From assembly GCA_046345315.1 (NCBI GenBank), contig JBKDKA010000232.1, positions 60,923 through 124,922 on the forward strand: a DNA stretch of 64,000 nt, written 5' to 3'. This document shows positions 44,102 through 53,947 of the stretch, piece after piece. The stretch is from F1-80-MAGs062 sp046345315 (lineage in GTDB: Bacteria; Planctomycetota; Planctomycetia; Planctomycetales; Planctomycetaceae). Numbering within the stretch: position 1 is the first letter of the stretch; every line of letters begins with the position of its first letter. The position numbers and the translations under genes were made by a program. Below the pieces are notes generated by a model, which ran no database searches, had not been told where the DNA came from, and worked only from the letters and a program-made list of their open reading frames with translations.

Positions 44102-47100
44102 TCAGTTCTCCTGATGTCGATTTTCGAGCGCCTGGAAAAACGCATCGAGACCGCCCTGAAACTCCTCCGGCCACGGACTCGTCACATCACCGGTTGACTG
44201 CTCCCCCTGACGGTGCCGCACACTGGCCAGTCGATCAGACGTGGGGCCATACTGCTCGAGTGCAGCTCGCTCCGTCGAACCTTCTCCCCCTTCACCCGGA
44301 CTGTTACCCTTTCCGCCTCCCCCTTTGCCCTTCGGATTGACTCGCCGACTTCGCAGCAGTTCTTCAATGGCTTCCGTTTCAGCGGCGACAGCGTCAGCAC
44401 CAGTATCGGGAAGACTGAGAATCCGAACGGCATCGAGCATGGCCATTCCCGCGAGTTCAACGGAAGCGATCTCCTGTGAGAATCGATCGTCACCTTCCGG
44501 AAGTGCTCGAATGTCCGTGACGATGTCTCGCGTTCGCTGAAACAGTTCCGCCTGCTGTAGCTGACACGTTCTTGCAAGGCTCCGATATTGTGCCTCTTCA
44601 ATAGCGGATCGTGACTGTTCAGCTGACCGCGTTTCTTCACGCAGATCAATTTCGGATTTAAGCAGCCTCATGATTTCCAGCACCACTGTCGGCGGAAGAC
44701 TTCCGTTCGGTGTCGGTTTCTTTTTGTCTGCAGAGCCACCCGGAAGCGGCACTGACACCAGTTCCTCGCCCCAGCGATCCAGTGTGTCACTCCAGTACTC
44801 GGCTCGTGAGATGGACTCTCCCGCAAGATTCGTTCGCACGCGATCGGCGATTTCCTGCAGTTCACCGGGAATCTGTGTCGACTTCATCTCATCCAGAATT
44901 CTCAGCAGACGCGGTTCGGATCGCCGTCGAGTCCAGGCTTCGAGGTCCGACTGAATGTCAGTCACGCGACGGCTCTGAGTTTCTTCTGACTGTGAAATCT
45001 GTTCCATCTGCTGACGCTGCGTTTCATCCAGCGTTTGACGGTCTCTGCCGAATGTCCGGAAGAGCGTCCGATTCAGCTCCTCGGCAATCTCCTGCTGCCG
45101 CCGTGAGGCCGCCTTGAATCGCTTCACGAAAGTGCTGTTCTCGAGATCATCAGAGATTGACTGAAGCTCATCACGGACTGCGTTGAATTCCGAAAGCAGA
45201 CCGGCCTGTTCCTCGACGGCTTCATCAAGAGACTTCTGTGCTCCCGCCGGCTGCTTCTCCGGCGGACTCGGAAGCTGCGGACCTCCCTGAAGCGTTGTCA
45301 CAGGAACCGTCAGTCCGGCCCTCGCTGCCTTCACCTTTTCAGCGGCTTTATCTGCAGCATCCGCTTCGGATTTTTCTGATTCTGATTCGGCGTTCTGCGG
45401 ATCTTTTCGGAGCCGGGATTCAACGTCGGTCATCTGAGGGCCGCCGGCAGATTTCGTTGCCGGCTTATCTTCAGTCGAGTCAGCGTTCGAGTCAGGGGCG
45501 TTTTCAGCAGGTGACGAACGGTTCTGTCCCACGGTCAGATTCTCGTCGTCCTCCTGAGTCGCCTCGGCTCCGCCGGCGTTTCTGGTTCCTCCGGCCGCAT
45601 TCGCGGACTTTGCCAGGAGATCTTCAACGGACGGCATGCGTCGTTCAGAAATGCCTCGCAGTCGCTGCAGAGACCCGGCGAACGCTTCCAGATGTTCAGA
45701 CAGCATCTGCTGATTCATCACGGCCTGCTCGATGAGCTGTTCTCCCTGGTCGGTGACACGTCCCAGCAGTTCAGCACTGGCTCGTTCTGCCATGGCCTGC
45801 TGTTTCAGCATCCGCTGACGTTCCGGCTGATCAAGCTCATCTGAGGTCAGCTGTCGGAGTTCTCGATTCGCGATATGAAGACGCATTTCCTGCTCATAAA
45901 CTTCGTCCGCAAGACTGTTCCATCGCCGCATCTGCTCAGCAATCCACACCGCATGTTCTTCCGGTGACATGACCTGAACGATGACGGGAGCAGACAGCGA
46001 GCGTCGACGATTCGGCAGATAATCTTCCACGAAGGCCTGAATCTTCAGCAACTGCGGACGAATCTGTTCTGTTTCCGCACAGAAGGCTGCGGTCAGGTTC
46101 AAACGAGTTCTCGACGGGTCTCCCGCCGCGACGATCTTCTCTCCGAATGTCTGCGGCTCACTGGTGGGCTGCTCGGTAAACGTCTGCCACTGAAGTCCGC
46201 ATCGTCGGAGCCCGAAATCATCATCTGCCTGAATCTCAAACGTGATGACTTCCGTCGACAACACGATCGCCTTCGGTTCCAGCTGATGAAGAATGATTTC
46301 CGGAGCCGCATCTTCTGTTGTTTTCAGACGAAGCCGGAATTCTTCTGCAGCTGAAAGTCCCAGAGAATCGGTCCAGCGTATGGTGGCAAGTCGAGAATGG
46401 CTGGCGGTCAGCAACGAAGATCTGAACTGCTGCTCCCGAACATCCAGAGCCATGGTCACCGGTGTGAGAGTTTCTTCTTTAATCACAGTTGGTGCTGTCG
46501 CTTCCGGTGGCAGGGCTCCATTTTCTGAATCCGCCGAATTCTGTTCTGGCGACTGTTGTTCCTCTTCTTCCGGACGAGGTTCCAGAGTGAACTCCTCAGC
46601 CGATTTCGGCGGAACGACGGGACGCCGTGGAGGCGGAGTGTCGCTCGGGCGAATCTCCTCGCTGTCGTCACGGAGCCCCGGAATCGGGAGTCCGTCCGTC
46701 AGTTCAGCACTCACCAGTTCCCGACTTGTTTCACCGGAAATTGTGAAGCGTGCACCCCGCACGATCGAAACTGTCCCACCACGAACATCCAGCGTTCTGA
46801 CTTCGGACTGTTGAAGATAATCCGGCAGCGTCACCTCCGCATGAACGGCAATGAGCCCCGGTCGATCAGCAACCTCCAGAAGGACCTCCTGGTAAAAATC
46901 CCCGGCAGAAAACATCACCGGGACGGATTCCGTCTGCGGAGGAATCTGAAACTCATACCGCCCGGCCACCAGATCCGATTGGACAGCCTGCTTCGTACCG
47001 ATCCGGAATGCAGCCTGACCCGGGACCCAGGGACTTCCGTCTCGAACGGCAATCTGAAAACCAAGTGGTTCACCTCGAGCCGCGATCAGTTTGCCCGGCA

Positions 47101-47737
47101 GTGACTCCAGTTGAGCAAATGTGTATCGGGGGATGTCGCCCAAAGGCAAAACCCACCTCTGCAGTGAATTCCATGCCGCAGCAGGCGTGACCAGAAACAA
47201 CAGTGCCGCGGCAAGAAGCGGAGCGACACAGAACAGTGGATAACGACGAATAATTGGAACTGGAATCGCAGCAGAAACATCGCGAGCGCGGAACGCTTCG
47301 TCCACCTGCCTGATTGCGGCTTCCGCGAGTCGCTGACTACCGATGCTGCTTTGCTGTGATCCGGCCAGCTCGATCGCACCGAGCAGCTGATCTCCGATCG
47401 CCGGGTGATGGCGACGAATCAGCCGTGCGAGCTGGTCTGATCGGATCGATCGCTGAATCAACTGAATCAGAATCGCCGGCAGCCCGATCAGAAGTCCCGG
47501 CAATCCGGCCAGCAGCAGTGTCGTGCGTGCCCAGACGGGGAGACTCAGGAAACGTTCCAGAATAAAGAAAATGATGATTGAACAGACGGCCGGACCGACT
47601 GCGATGATCAGGGCGTCGCTCAGCCGGCTTCGCCAGTACTGACTTCGAAATTCCGTCAGTCGATGCTGCGTTGATTCCGGAAGACTCAGCAGCGTCACCG
47701 ACATGGAAAAGGAACTTTCTGAGCGGGACAATCTCAT
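44102..47737 (-). CDS. Large DUF4175-like membrane protein
   Basis: 1211 residues. Two hydrophobic helices near the N-terminus (LIIAVGPAVCSIIIFFILERF and TTLLLAGLPGLLIGLPAILIQ) and a third near YPLFCVAPLLAAALLFLV anchor it; a large periplasmic portion follows, with beta-sandwich-like segments to about residue 560 and a long helical, Gln/Glu/Arg-rich part to the end. A low-complexity acidic region lies around residues 730-800. The architecture matches DUF4175-type proteins, often found with MoxR ATPases and DUF58 proteins; those genes are not seen here. An internal ATG at 47704 is an alternative start. Its C-terminus abuts the toroid protein gene. Confidence 0.78.
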   Translation of the reverse strand: MRLSRSESSFSMSVTLLSLPESTQHRLTEFRSQYWRSRLSDALIIAVGPAVCSIIIFFILERFLSLPVWARTTLLLAGLPGLLIGLPAILIQLIQRSIRSDQLARLIRRHHPAIGDQLLGAIELAGSQQSSIGSQRLAEAAIRQVDEAFRARDVSAAIPVPIIRRYPLFCVAPLLAAALLFLVTPAAAWNSLQRWVLPLGDIPRYTFAQLESLPGKLIAARGEPLGFQIAVRDGSPWVPGQAAFRIGTKQAVQSDLVAGRYEFQIPPQTESVPVMFSAGDFYQEVLLEVADRPGLIAVHAEVTLPDYLQQSEVRTLDVRGGTVSIVRGARFTISGETSRELVSAELTDGLPIPGLRDDSEEIRPSDTPPPRRPVVPPKSAEEFTLEPRPEEEEQQSPEQNSADSENGALPPEATAPTVIKEETLTPVTMALDVREQQFRSSLLTASHSRLATIRWTDSLGLSAAEEFRLRLKTTEDAAPEIILHQLEPKAIVLSTEVITFEIQADDDFGLRRCGLQWQTFTEQPTSEPQTFGEKIVAAGDPSRTRLNLTAAFCAETEQIRPQLLKIQAFVEDYLPNRRRSLSAPVIVQVMSPEEHAVWIAEQMRRWNSLADEVYEQEMRLHIANRELRQLTSDELDQPERQRMLKQQAMAERASAELLGRVTDQGEQLIEQAVMNQQMLSEHLEAFAGSLQRLRGISERRMPSVEDLLAKSANAAGGTRNAGGAEATQEDDENLTVGQNRSSPAENAPDSNADSTEDKPATKSAGGPQMTDVESRLRKDPQNAESESEKSEADAADKAAEKVKAARAGLTVPVTTLQGGPQLPSPPEKQPAGAQKSLDEAVEEQAGLLSEFNAVRDELQSISDDLENSTFVKRFKAASRRQQEIAEELNRTLFRTFGRDRQTLDETQRQQMEQISQSEETQSRRVTDIQSDLEAWTRRRSEPRLLRILDEMKSTQIPGELQEIADRVRTNLAGESISRAEYWSDTLDRWGEELVSVPLPGGSADKKKPTPNGSLPPTVVLEIMRLLKSEIDLREETRSAEQSRSAIEEAQYRSLARTCQLQQAELFQRTRDIVTDIRALPEGDDRFSQEIASVELAGMAMLDAVRILSLPDTGADAVAAETEAIEELLRSRRVNPKGKGGGGKGNSPGEGGEGSTERAALEQYGPTSDRLASVRHRQGEQSTGDVTSPWPEEFQGGLDAFFQALENRHQEN

Positions 47738-48180
47738 CGCGCTGACTGGTGTCCCCAGCGGTTCGGCGCCAGCCGCAGGTAAGTCACCGAAGAATCTTCC
47801 AGTTTAAACGCTGACGCCGCCAATCGTCTGACACAAACGATCTGAACAGCAGTCCGACTGCGGCCAACAGTCAACCAGTAGCATTCAGGAACAGTCAGGT
47901 CACGAAGCCCTCATGCCACCATCGCCGATTGTATCGTCGATCGCTGACCGGAACCACCGGTCAGATCGGAAACAGTTCCGTGGAAAGACCGAAGAACTGC
48001 AGAAACGAATCGAGTCAGCGGCTATGATGTGACGGCTGCGACGGAAGCAATGGTGACTTATTTCCTGCGGTCTTCTGTGGCTTCCATCCACATCAATGAC
48101 ATAACCATTCCGGATCCCCGTCAGTTTTCAGAGATTCTTCCTGCCCATAGCCCCGAATTCGGGACCGTCGAAATTGTTTC
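47738..48180. other. Divergent intergenic region
   Basis: 443 bases between the DUF4175-like gene (minus) and hrpA (plus). It must hold both promoters; none stands out. Short frames on either strand lack neighbour-like composition. Confidence 0.45.
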
Positions 48181-51100
48181 ATGTCAACGCTTCGTGAACT
48201 CGAAAGTGAACTCCTCCAGGCCATGCACAGCGACCAGTTCGCTCTGCGCAAAATGTTGCGAACGATGCAGCAGGCGGAAAAGTCGGGCCGTCCCTTTGAC
48301 CGGACGCTGGTGACATTTCGGAAACGCCTTGAGGAGTCTGTGCGCCGGTGCGAACGGCGTCAGCAATCGGTTCCGAAACTGAAATGGGATGAACAGCATC
48401 CGGTTGTCGAACGACGTCAGGAGATCGCTGACGCCATTCGGGAACATCAGGTGGTCATCGTCTGCGGCGAGACCGGATCCGGAAAGTCAACTCAGCTTCC
48501 GAGGATTGCACTGGAGCTCGGCCGCGGTATTCGGGGCGTGATCGGGCACACTCAACCACGACGAATCGCAGCACGATCGGTCGCAGCTCGCATCGCCGAA
48601 GAGCTCGGCTGTCCTCTGGGGAAACAGGTCGGATATCGGATTCGATTCCAGGAAACCTCCGGGCCGGACACGCTTGTTCGACTGATGACCGACGGCATCA
48701 TGCTCGCCGAAACCCAGTCGGATCGTTACCTCGATCAGTATGACACGATCATCATCGATGAAGCTCATGAGCGATCACTGAATATTGATTTTCTCATGGG
48801 CTATCTCAAACGACTGTTGCCGAAGCGACGTGACCTGCGATTGATCATCACATCGGCCACGATCGATGCCGATCGTTTCGCAATGCATTTCGGCTCCGAG
48901 GATCGCGCCGGAGTCGTCACACCGGCACCGGTCATTCTCGTGTCGGGCCGCACCTGGCCTGTGGAAGTTCGATACCGTCCGCTCGAAGCAGAATCTGCCG
49001 CCTGGAACGAAGAAGAAGCCGAGCCGAAAGACTGGATGGACGGTGTTGTTGATGCCGTGGATGAACTGACTTCGATCGACTCCGGCCACATTCTGGTCTT
49101 CCTGCCGACTGAACGGGACATTCGCGATGTGGATCGAAAGCTCAGCGGACGTCGTTATCCGGGTGACACGACTCAGCATCCGACGCAGATTGTTCCGCTC
49201 TTCGGCCGCCTATCTTCGGCTGATCAGGACCGGGTCTTTCGTCCCTACGATCATCGAAGAATCGTACTGGCAACCAACGTTGCAGAATCGTCGCTCACAG
49301 TTCCGGGAATTCGTTATGTGGTCGATACCGGATCAGCAAGAATCAGTCGCTATTCGGCTCGTTCCCGAATGCAGCGTCTGCCCATTGAAGCGATTTCACA
49401 GGCTTCCGCTCGTCAGCGTTCCGGGCGATGCGGTCGAACCGGCCCGGGGATCTGTATCCGGCTTTACAGCGAGCAGGATTTCACGGCCAGGGAAGCATTC
49501 ACGGCTCCGGAGATTCAGCGAACCAATCTCGCTGCGGTCATTCTGCGCACGCTGCATCTGCAGCTTGGGAACATCGCGGAATTTCCGTTTCTGGACCCGC
49601 CACGACCAACAACAATTCGTGAAGGATATAAGACACTCGAAGAGCTGGGAGCGATCACGGCTGACGGCGTCCTTACGGAAATCGGCCGACGAATGGCTCG
49701 AATGCCGGTCGATCCTCGTATCAGCAGGATGGTTCTGGCGGCCGTTGATGAACAATGTCTGCCGGAGGTTCTCGCCATTGCGGCTGTGCTCGAAGCACAG
49801 GATCCGCGTGACCGTCCGATCGACAAACAGCAGCAGGCGGACACGGCACACGCAAAGTTTCGCCATAAGGATTCTGATTTTCTGACGTTGCTGAATCTCT
49901 GGGATGCATGGCATGAGAACAGCCAGAAGCTTTCCGGAGGTCAGATCAAGAAATGGTGTCGCCAGAATTTTCTGTCCTGGCTTCGAATGCGTGAATGGGT
50001 GGACGTTTACCGTCAGCTGAAGGATCTCCTTGCCGAGAGCGATGATGACGGTCTGAAGAAAGCCGCTGCGTTCCATCCGGTGCAGGATCGACGAAATGAT
50101 TTTGCCGCGATTCATCGTGCACTGATGACCGGGCTGCTGGCGAATCTTGCGTTTCAGAATCCTGAAGGTGAGTACGTCGGTGCCGGCGGCAACAAACTGA
50201 CTATCTGGCCGGGATCGTCACTCGCTGCAAACGGGCCAAAATGGTTTGTTGCTGCGGAATTGGTGGAAACGAGTCGTCGTTACGCCAGAACGATCGCCAG
50301 GATTCAGCCCGAGTGGATTGAGCCTCTTGCCAGTCACCTGGTATCGCGAGAATACTCCGAGCCGCACTGGGATGCTCGTGCCGGCAACATCATGGCATTC
50401 GAGAAGGTCACGCTGTGGGGAATGCCGGTTGTTGCGCGACGCAAAGTGGCCTACAGCCGCATCGATCCGACTCGGTCGCGCGAGCTGCTGATTCTGCACG
50501 GTCTGGTGGAACTTGGTCTGCTGTTCGGAGAAACCGTCGATGACCGTGAATCGGAATACGCGGAGGAAGAAGAAATGCTTCGCCGCGGAACCGTTTCCAG
50601 AGTGACGCCAGGCCGCGTTCAGAAGACTCACAGCGAGGATACGGCCGGCATTGCTGCGGCGCGAAAGAAAGGCTGGGGCCGGGAATTTCCGTTTCTGGAA
50701 CACAATCATCGCGTACTCCAGCAGATCGAGGAGCTTCAGCATCGAACTCGACGCCATGACATGCTTCCGACAGATGAAACGATGGTTGATTTTTACGGCG
50801 CTCAGATTCCGGCCGATGTGACTGATCGTGATCAGCTGCGACGCTGGTACCAGCGAACGGTCACTCGCGACAAAACGCTGCTGCAGTTTGACATCAACCA
50901 GTTCACCGACCAGTCGGAACGAAGTGCTCACGCAAAAGCCTTTCCGGAAACAGCTCAGTTCGGAGCGATGCACCTGCCGCTGACTTACCAGCTGGATCCG
51001 GGGCGCGATGCGGACGGTGTTACCGTCATTGTGCCGGCCGAAGGGCTCGGACAGCTCAGCGAGGCTCGTCTCAGCTGGCTGGTTCCGGGGCTGCTCGAAC

Positions 51101-52311
51101 AGAAAGTCCTGGCCCTGATTCGTTCTATGCCGAAGGATCTGCGACGACACTTTGTCCCGGCACCGGAGACTGCCAAACTGGTGACGAATGATCTGGACTT
51201 CGGAAAGGGAGACCTGCTGACTGCGGCCGCTCAGCGACTCTCACAGCTGGCCGGCGAGCCGATCGTCGATCGCGACTTTGAAACAGCCAGCCTTCCGGAT
51301 CATCTGAGATTCAACATCCAGGTGCTCAGTAACGAAGGCAAGGTTGTCGCAGAAGGACGTGATCTCAGTCAGCTTCGACAGTCACTGATCACGAAGCATC
51401 AGGCTTCTGTGACGATTGCGGGGCCGGCACCCGAAGAGCAGCAGTGGCACCGGAAAGGATTCACAGCATGGGATTTTGCCGATGTTCCGGAACGAATTGT
51501 CATCGAACGCGCCGGAATGAAGATCGAATCGTATCCGTCGCTTCGTGATGATCTCGATTCCGTCGGACTGACGCTCTGTCAGACCCCCGCTGATGCTCTG
51601 AGAACGCTGCGATTCGGGCTTCGGAGACTGATTTTTCTTCAGGAACGAAAGCGGCTGAAAACACAGATCGATCACCTTCCGCAGATCAGCCAGGTGAGAG
51701 TCTACGCATCCGCCATGAAGGGGCTGGATCTCAATCATCAGCTGGTGCTGCTGGCCGTCGACCGGGCATTTCTGTCAGAACCAGCGCTGCCGCGCAATCG
51801 CAGCGTATTCGACAAATGTCTGCAGACAGGACGTAATCGGCTGAGTGTTGTGGCTCAGGAATTCACTCAACTGATCCCGGCATTGTTTCAGGCGTGTCAC
51901 GAAACGCGTCGAGCTCTGGAAACAGCGCGGGGGCCAGGCTGGGATCCGATTCTGCAGGATATGAAACAGCAGATGACGGCACTCCTCCATTCTGAGTTCA
52001 TTACTGACACACCGTGGCCATGGCTGATTCAGTTTCCGCGATATCTTGCGACCATCCGAATGCGTCTGCAGAGAATGGGTTCGGGCGGACTGAAGACCGA
52101 ACTGAGCCTGCTGAGTGAGTATCTTCCGTGGCAGCGTCGGTATGAAGAGCGAAGGGCACAGCACGAACGGGAACACCGCCGAGACCCGATGCTCGATCAC
52201 TATCGCTGGATGCTGGAAGAATTCCGAGTTTCAATGTTCGCGCAGAAACTCGGAACCGCCATTGCGGTTTCCACAAAGAAACTCGATGAGCAGTGGCAAA
52301 GAGTGACATAG
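48181..52311 (+). CDS. hrpA: ATP-dependent RNA helicase HrpA
   Basis: 1376 residues, DEAH-box family 3'-5' RNA helicase acting in RNA processing and, in E. coli, ribosome rescue. Walker A GETGSGKST at 96-104, DEAH at 194-197, SATIDADRF (motif III), then FLPTERDIRDV, NVAESSLTVPGIRYVVDTG and RQRSGRCGRTGPG (motif VI). The helicase-associated and OB-like domains follow and the DUF3418 C-terminal domain is present to the end (LNHQLVLLAVDRAF, LPWQRRYEERRAQHE). Length is close to the usual 1300. No partner genes adjacent. Confidence 0.96.
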   Translation: MSTLRELESELLQAMHSDQFALRKMLRTMQQAEKSGRPFDRTLVTFRKRLEESVRRCERRQQSVPKLKWDEQHPVVERRQEIADAIREHQVVIVCGETGSGKSTQLPRIALELGRGIRGVIGHTQPRRIAARSVAARIAEELGCPLGKQVGYRIRFQETSGPDTLVRLMTDGIMLAETQSDRYLDQYDTIIIDEAHERSLNIDFLMGYLKRLLPKRRDLRLIITSATIDADRFAMHFGSEDRAGVVTPAPVILVSGRTWPVEVRYRPLEAESAAWNEEEAEPKDWMDGVVDAVDELTSIDSGHILVFLPTERDIRDVDRKLSGRRYPGDTTQHPTQIVPLFGRLSSADQDRVFRPYDHRRIVLATNVAESSLTVPGIRYVVDTGSARISRYSARSRMQRLPIEAISQASARQRSGRCGRTGPGICIRLYSEQDFTAREAFTAPEIQRTNLAAVILRTLHLQLGNIAEFPFLDPPRPTTIREGYKTLEELGAITADGVLTEIGRRMARMPVDPRISRMVLAAVDEQCLPEVLAIAAVLEAQDPRDRPIDKQQQADTAHAKFRHKDSDFLTLLNLWDAWHENSQKLSGGQIKKWCRQNFLSWLRMREWVDVYRQLKDLLAESDDDGLKKAAAFHPVQDRRNDFAAIHRALMTGLLANLAFQNPEGEYVGAGGNKLTIWPGSSLAANGPKWFVAAELVETSRRYARTIARIQPEWIEPLASHLVSREYSEPHWDARAGNIMAFEKVTLWGMPVVARRKVAYSRIDPTRSRELLILHGLVELGLLFGETVDDRESEYAEEEEMLRRGTVSRVTPGRVQKTHSEDTAGIAAARKKGWGREFPFLEHNHRVLQQIEELQHRTRRHDMLPTDETMVDFYGAQIPADVTDRDQLRRWYQRTVTRDKTLLQFDINQFTDQSERSAHAKAFPETAQFGAMHLPLTYQLDPGRDADGVTVIVPAEGLGQLSEARLSWLVPGLLEQKVLALIRSMPKDLRRHFVPAPETAKLVTNDLDFGKGDLLTAAAQRLSQLAGEPIVDRDFETASLPDHLRFNIQVLSNEGKVVAEGRDLSQLRQSLITKHQASVTIAGPAPEEQQWHRKGFTAWDFADVPERIVIERAGMKIESYPSLRDDLDSVGLTLCQTPADALRTLRFGLRRLIFLQERKRLKTQIDHLPQISQVRVYASAMKGLDLNHQLVLLAVDRAFLSEPALPRNRSVFDKCLQTGRNRLSVVAQEFTQLIPALFQACHETRRALETARGPGWDPILQDMKQQMTALLHSEFITDTPWPWLIQFPRYLATIRMRLQRMGSGGLKTELSLLSEYLPWQRRYEERRAQHEREHRRDPMLDHYRWMLEEFRVSMFAQKLGTAIAVSTKKLDEQWQRVT

Positions 52312-52569
52312 ATCAGCCTCGCCAGATCTTCCAGATCTCCGCAGGCCTGTTGTCGAACCGAAAAAAAGTCCGGTAAGTGATCATGCGATCAGGTTCAATT
52401 GGCTCTGAACCGAAGAGGATTCCGAACCTTTGGCTGGACAGAAATGTTTGGAAGCCGGACAATACGTCGATCCAGTCTTTTTTTGAAACGCTGCCCGCGA
52501 CGATGTTCTGCGTGGGAAATTCAGGCTCCTTTCCACTGTCAGCGTTTCGATCCTGTGTTTTTGGCAGGA

Positions 52570-53277
52570 ATGATGCGAACTCGTGATGCGATGCTGAGCT
52601 TCCTTCGGGCAGACCGCCCGGTGATAGCTCCATCGATGTTAAAATGTGACTTCGGAAACCTGCGTCGGGAATGCGAACGGCTGGATGCAGCTGGTGCTGC
52701 GTTACTGCACCTGGACGTGATGGATGCGAACTTTGTTCCGAATCTGTCTTACGGTCCGATGGTCATTGAGCGAATGAGAGAGCTTACAGCGACTCCATTT
52801 GATGCTCATCTGATGATTGCTGATCCGGCTCGATATCTTGACGAATACATCAAAGCCGGTTGCGAAGCCATTACGTTCCATCTGGAAGCTGTTCCACAGC
52901 CCGTTTCGCTGCTGCGAGAGATTCGGAAACGGAATGTCGTGGCGGGGCTGGCGATCAATCCTGAAACTCCTTTTTCTGCTGCAGAGCCCTTTCTGTCGGA
53001 ATGTGATCTCTTCCTTGTGATGAGTGTCCATCCGGGTTTTGGCGGGCAGAAATTTATTCCGGACGTCCTTTCCAAAGTGACACAGGCTCGTTCCGTCGCC
53101 GGACCGGACCTGATCATCTCGATGGATGGTGGTGTGAGCAGAAACACCATCGCAGCCTGCGCCAGGGCGGGAACGGACGTGTTTGTGGCGGGTAGTTCGG
53201 TGTTTGATGAATCCGATTATGCGGCGGCTGTCGCCGATTTACGAACGATCGCGAATGAAGCGCGATCAGAGTGTTGA
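52570..53277 (+). CDS. rpe: Ribulose-phosphate 3-epimerase
   Basis: Interconverts ribulose-5-phosphate and xylulose-5-phosphate in the pentose phosphate and Calvin pathways. About 235 residues from the ATG at 52570, where AGGA precedes; the open frame extends upstream to 52399 but that part is unlike the family. Motifs: VIAPSMLKCDFGNL, LHLDVMDANFVPNLSYGP (metal His and catalytic Asp), FDAHLMIADP, ITFHLEA, VAGLAINPETP, VMSVHPGFGGQKFIP and DGGVSRNTI. All active-site residues are present. Next gene follows after 13 bases. Confidence 0.94.
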   Translation: MMRTRDAMLSFLRADRPVIAPSMLKCDFGNLRRECERLDAAGAALLHLDVMDANFVPNLSYGPMVIERMRELTATPFDAHLMIADPARYLDEYIKAGCEAITFHLEAVPQPVSLLREIRKRNVVAGLAINPETPFSAAEPFLSECDLFLVMSVHPGFGGQKFIPDVLSKVTQARSVAGPDLIISMDGGVSRNTIAACARAGTDVFVAGSSVFDESDYAAAVADLRTIANEARSEC

Positions 53278-53290
53278 GGGTGAGCGCCAG

Positions 53291-53947
53291 ATGGCAACAG
53301 TAGTGCTTATACGTGCGGGATGTACGGACTACGACGAACAACATCGCCTGATCGGAACACTGGACATGCCAGTGAATCAGCGCGGTCTCGAGCAGATTCG
53401 GGAGGTCGTGCGATTTCTTCAGGAACGCAGAATCAGCCTTCAGGCGATCTTCACGTCGCCCGATGACCCTGCCTGCGGGACTGCTCATGCGATCGCGGAA
53501 TCTCAGCCGTCTGCCAAAGTCCGCGAACTGGATGAATTTCGCAATGTGAATCAGGGTCTCTGGCAGGGGCTGACGGAATCAGAAATCGTGAAGCGATTCC
53601 CGAAGCTCTTTCGAAACAGCAGCCGTGAAACAGGACTGGCGATCTGTCCTCCGGAAGGCGAAACGCTCATTGATGCCTGTCAGCGGCTGAGCAACGCGCT
53701 TTCGCGAGCGTTCAGAAAGCATCAGGTCTTTGCCATCGTTGCTCCAGAACCTCTGGCGACCGTGATACGATGCACGCTGGAACAACGAGTTCCGCGAGCA
53801 ACAGCCTGTCTTTGCGGAGAAGAGAAAACAGAACTGATTCAGGTCATCCAGTCCAGCGCATTCGACGCTGCACAGTTCGCGCAGGGTGACTCAGCGATTA
53901 CAACCGACGTGATTACTCAGTCTGTCGGGGCGCAGGAGAATTGTTGA
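53291..53947 (+). CDS. Degenerate phosphoglycerate-mutase-family (histidine phosphatase) protein
   Basis: 218 residues from the ATG at 53291. The fold is clear: VVLIRAGCTDYDEQHRLIGTLDMPVNQRGLEQ, IFTSPDDPACGTAHAIAE, and LDEFRNVNQGLWQGLTESEI. The catalytic RHG motif reads R8-A9-G10, so the phosphohistidine is replaced by Ala; the second catalytic His (usually in VxHG) is replaced in FAIVAPEPLATVIR. It therefore should lack phosphatase or mutase activity and may bind or regulate. It lies 13 bases after rpe and its stop shares a base with the accD start, so the three genes are one unit. Confidence 0.85.
   Translation: MATVVLIRAGCTDYDEQHRLIGTLDMPVNQRGLEQIREVVRFLQERRISLQAIFTSPDDPACGTAHAIAESQPSAKVRELDEFRNVNQGLWQGLTESEIVKRFPKLFRNSSRETGLAICPPEGETLIDACQRLSNALSRAFRKHQVFAIVAPEPLATVIRCTLEQRVPRATACLCGEEKTELIQVIQSSAFDAAQFAQGDSAITTDVITQSVGAQENC

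Noticed and set aside
46293..46814. 173-codon plus-strand frame within the DUF4175-like gene
   Set aside because: Antisense of a conserved-looking region; Ser-rich low-complexity translation.
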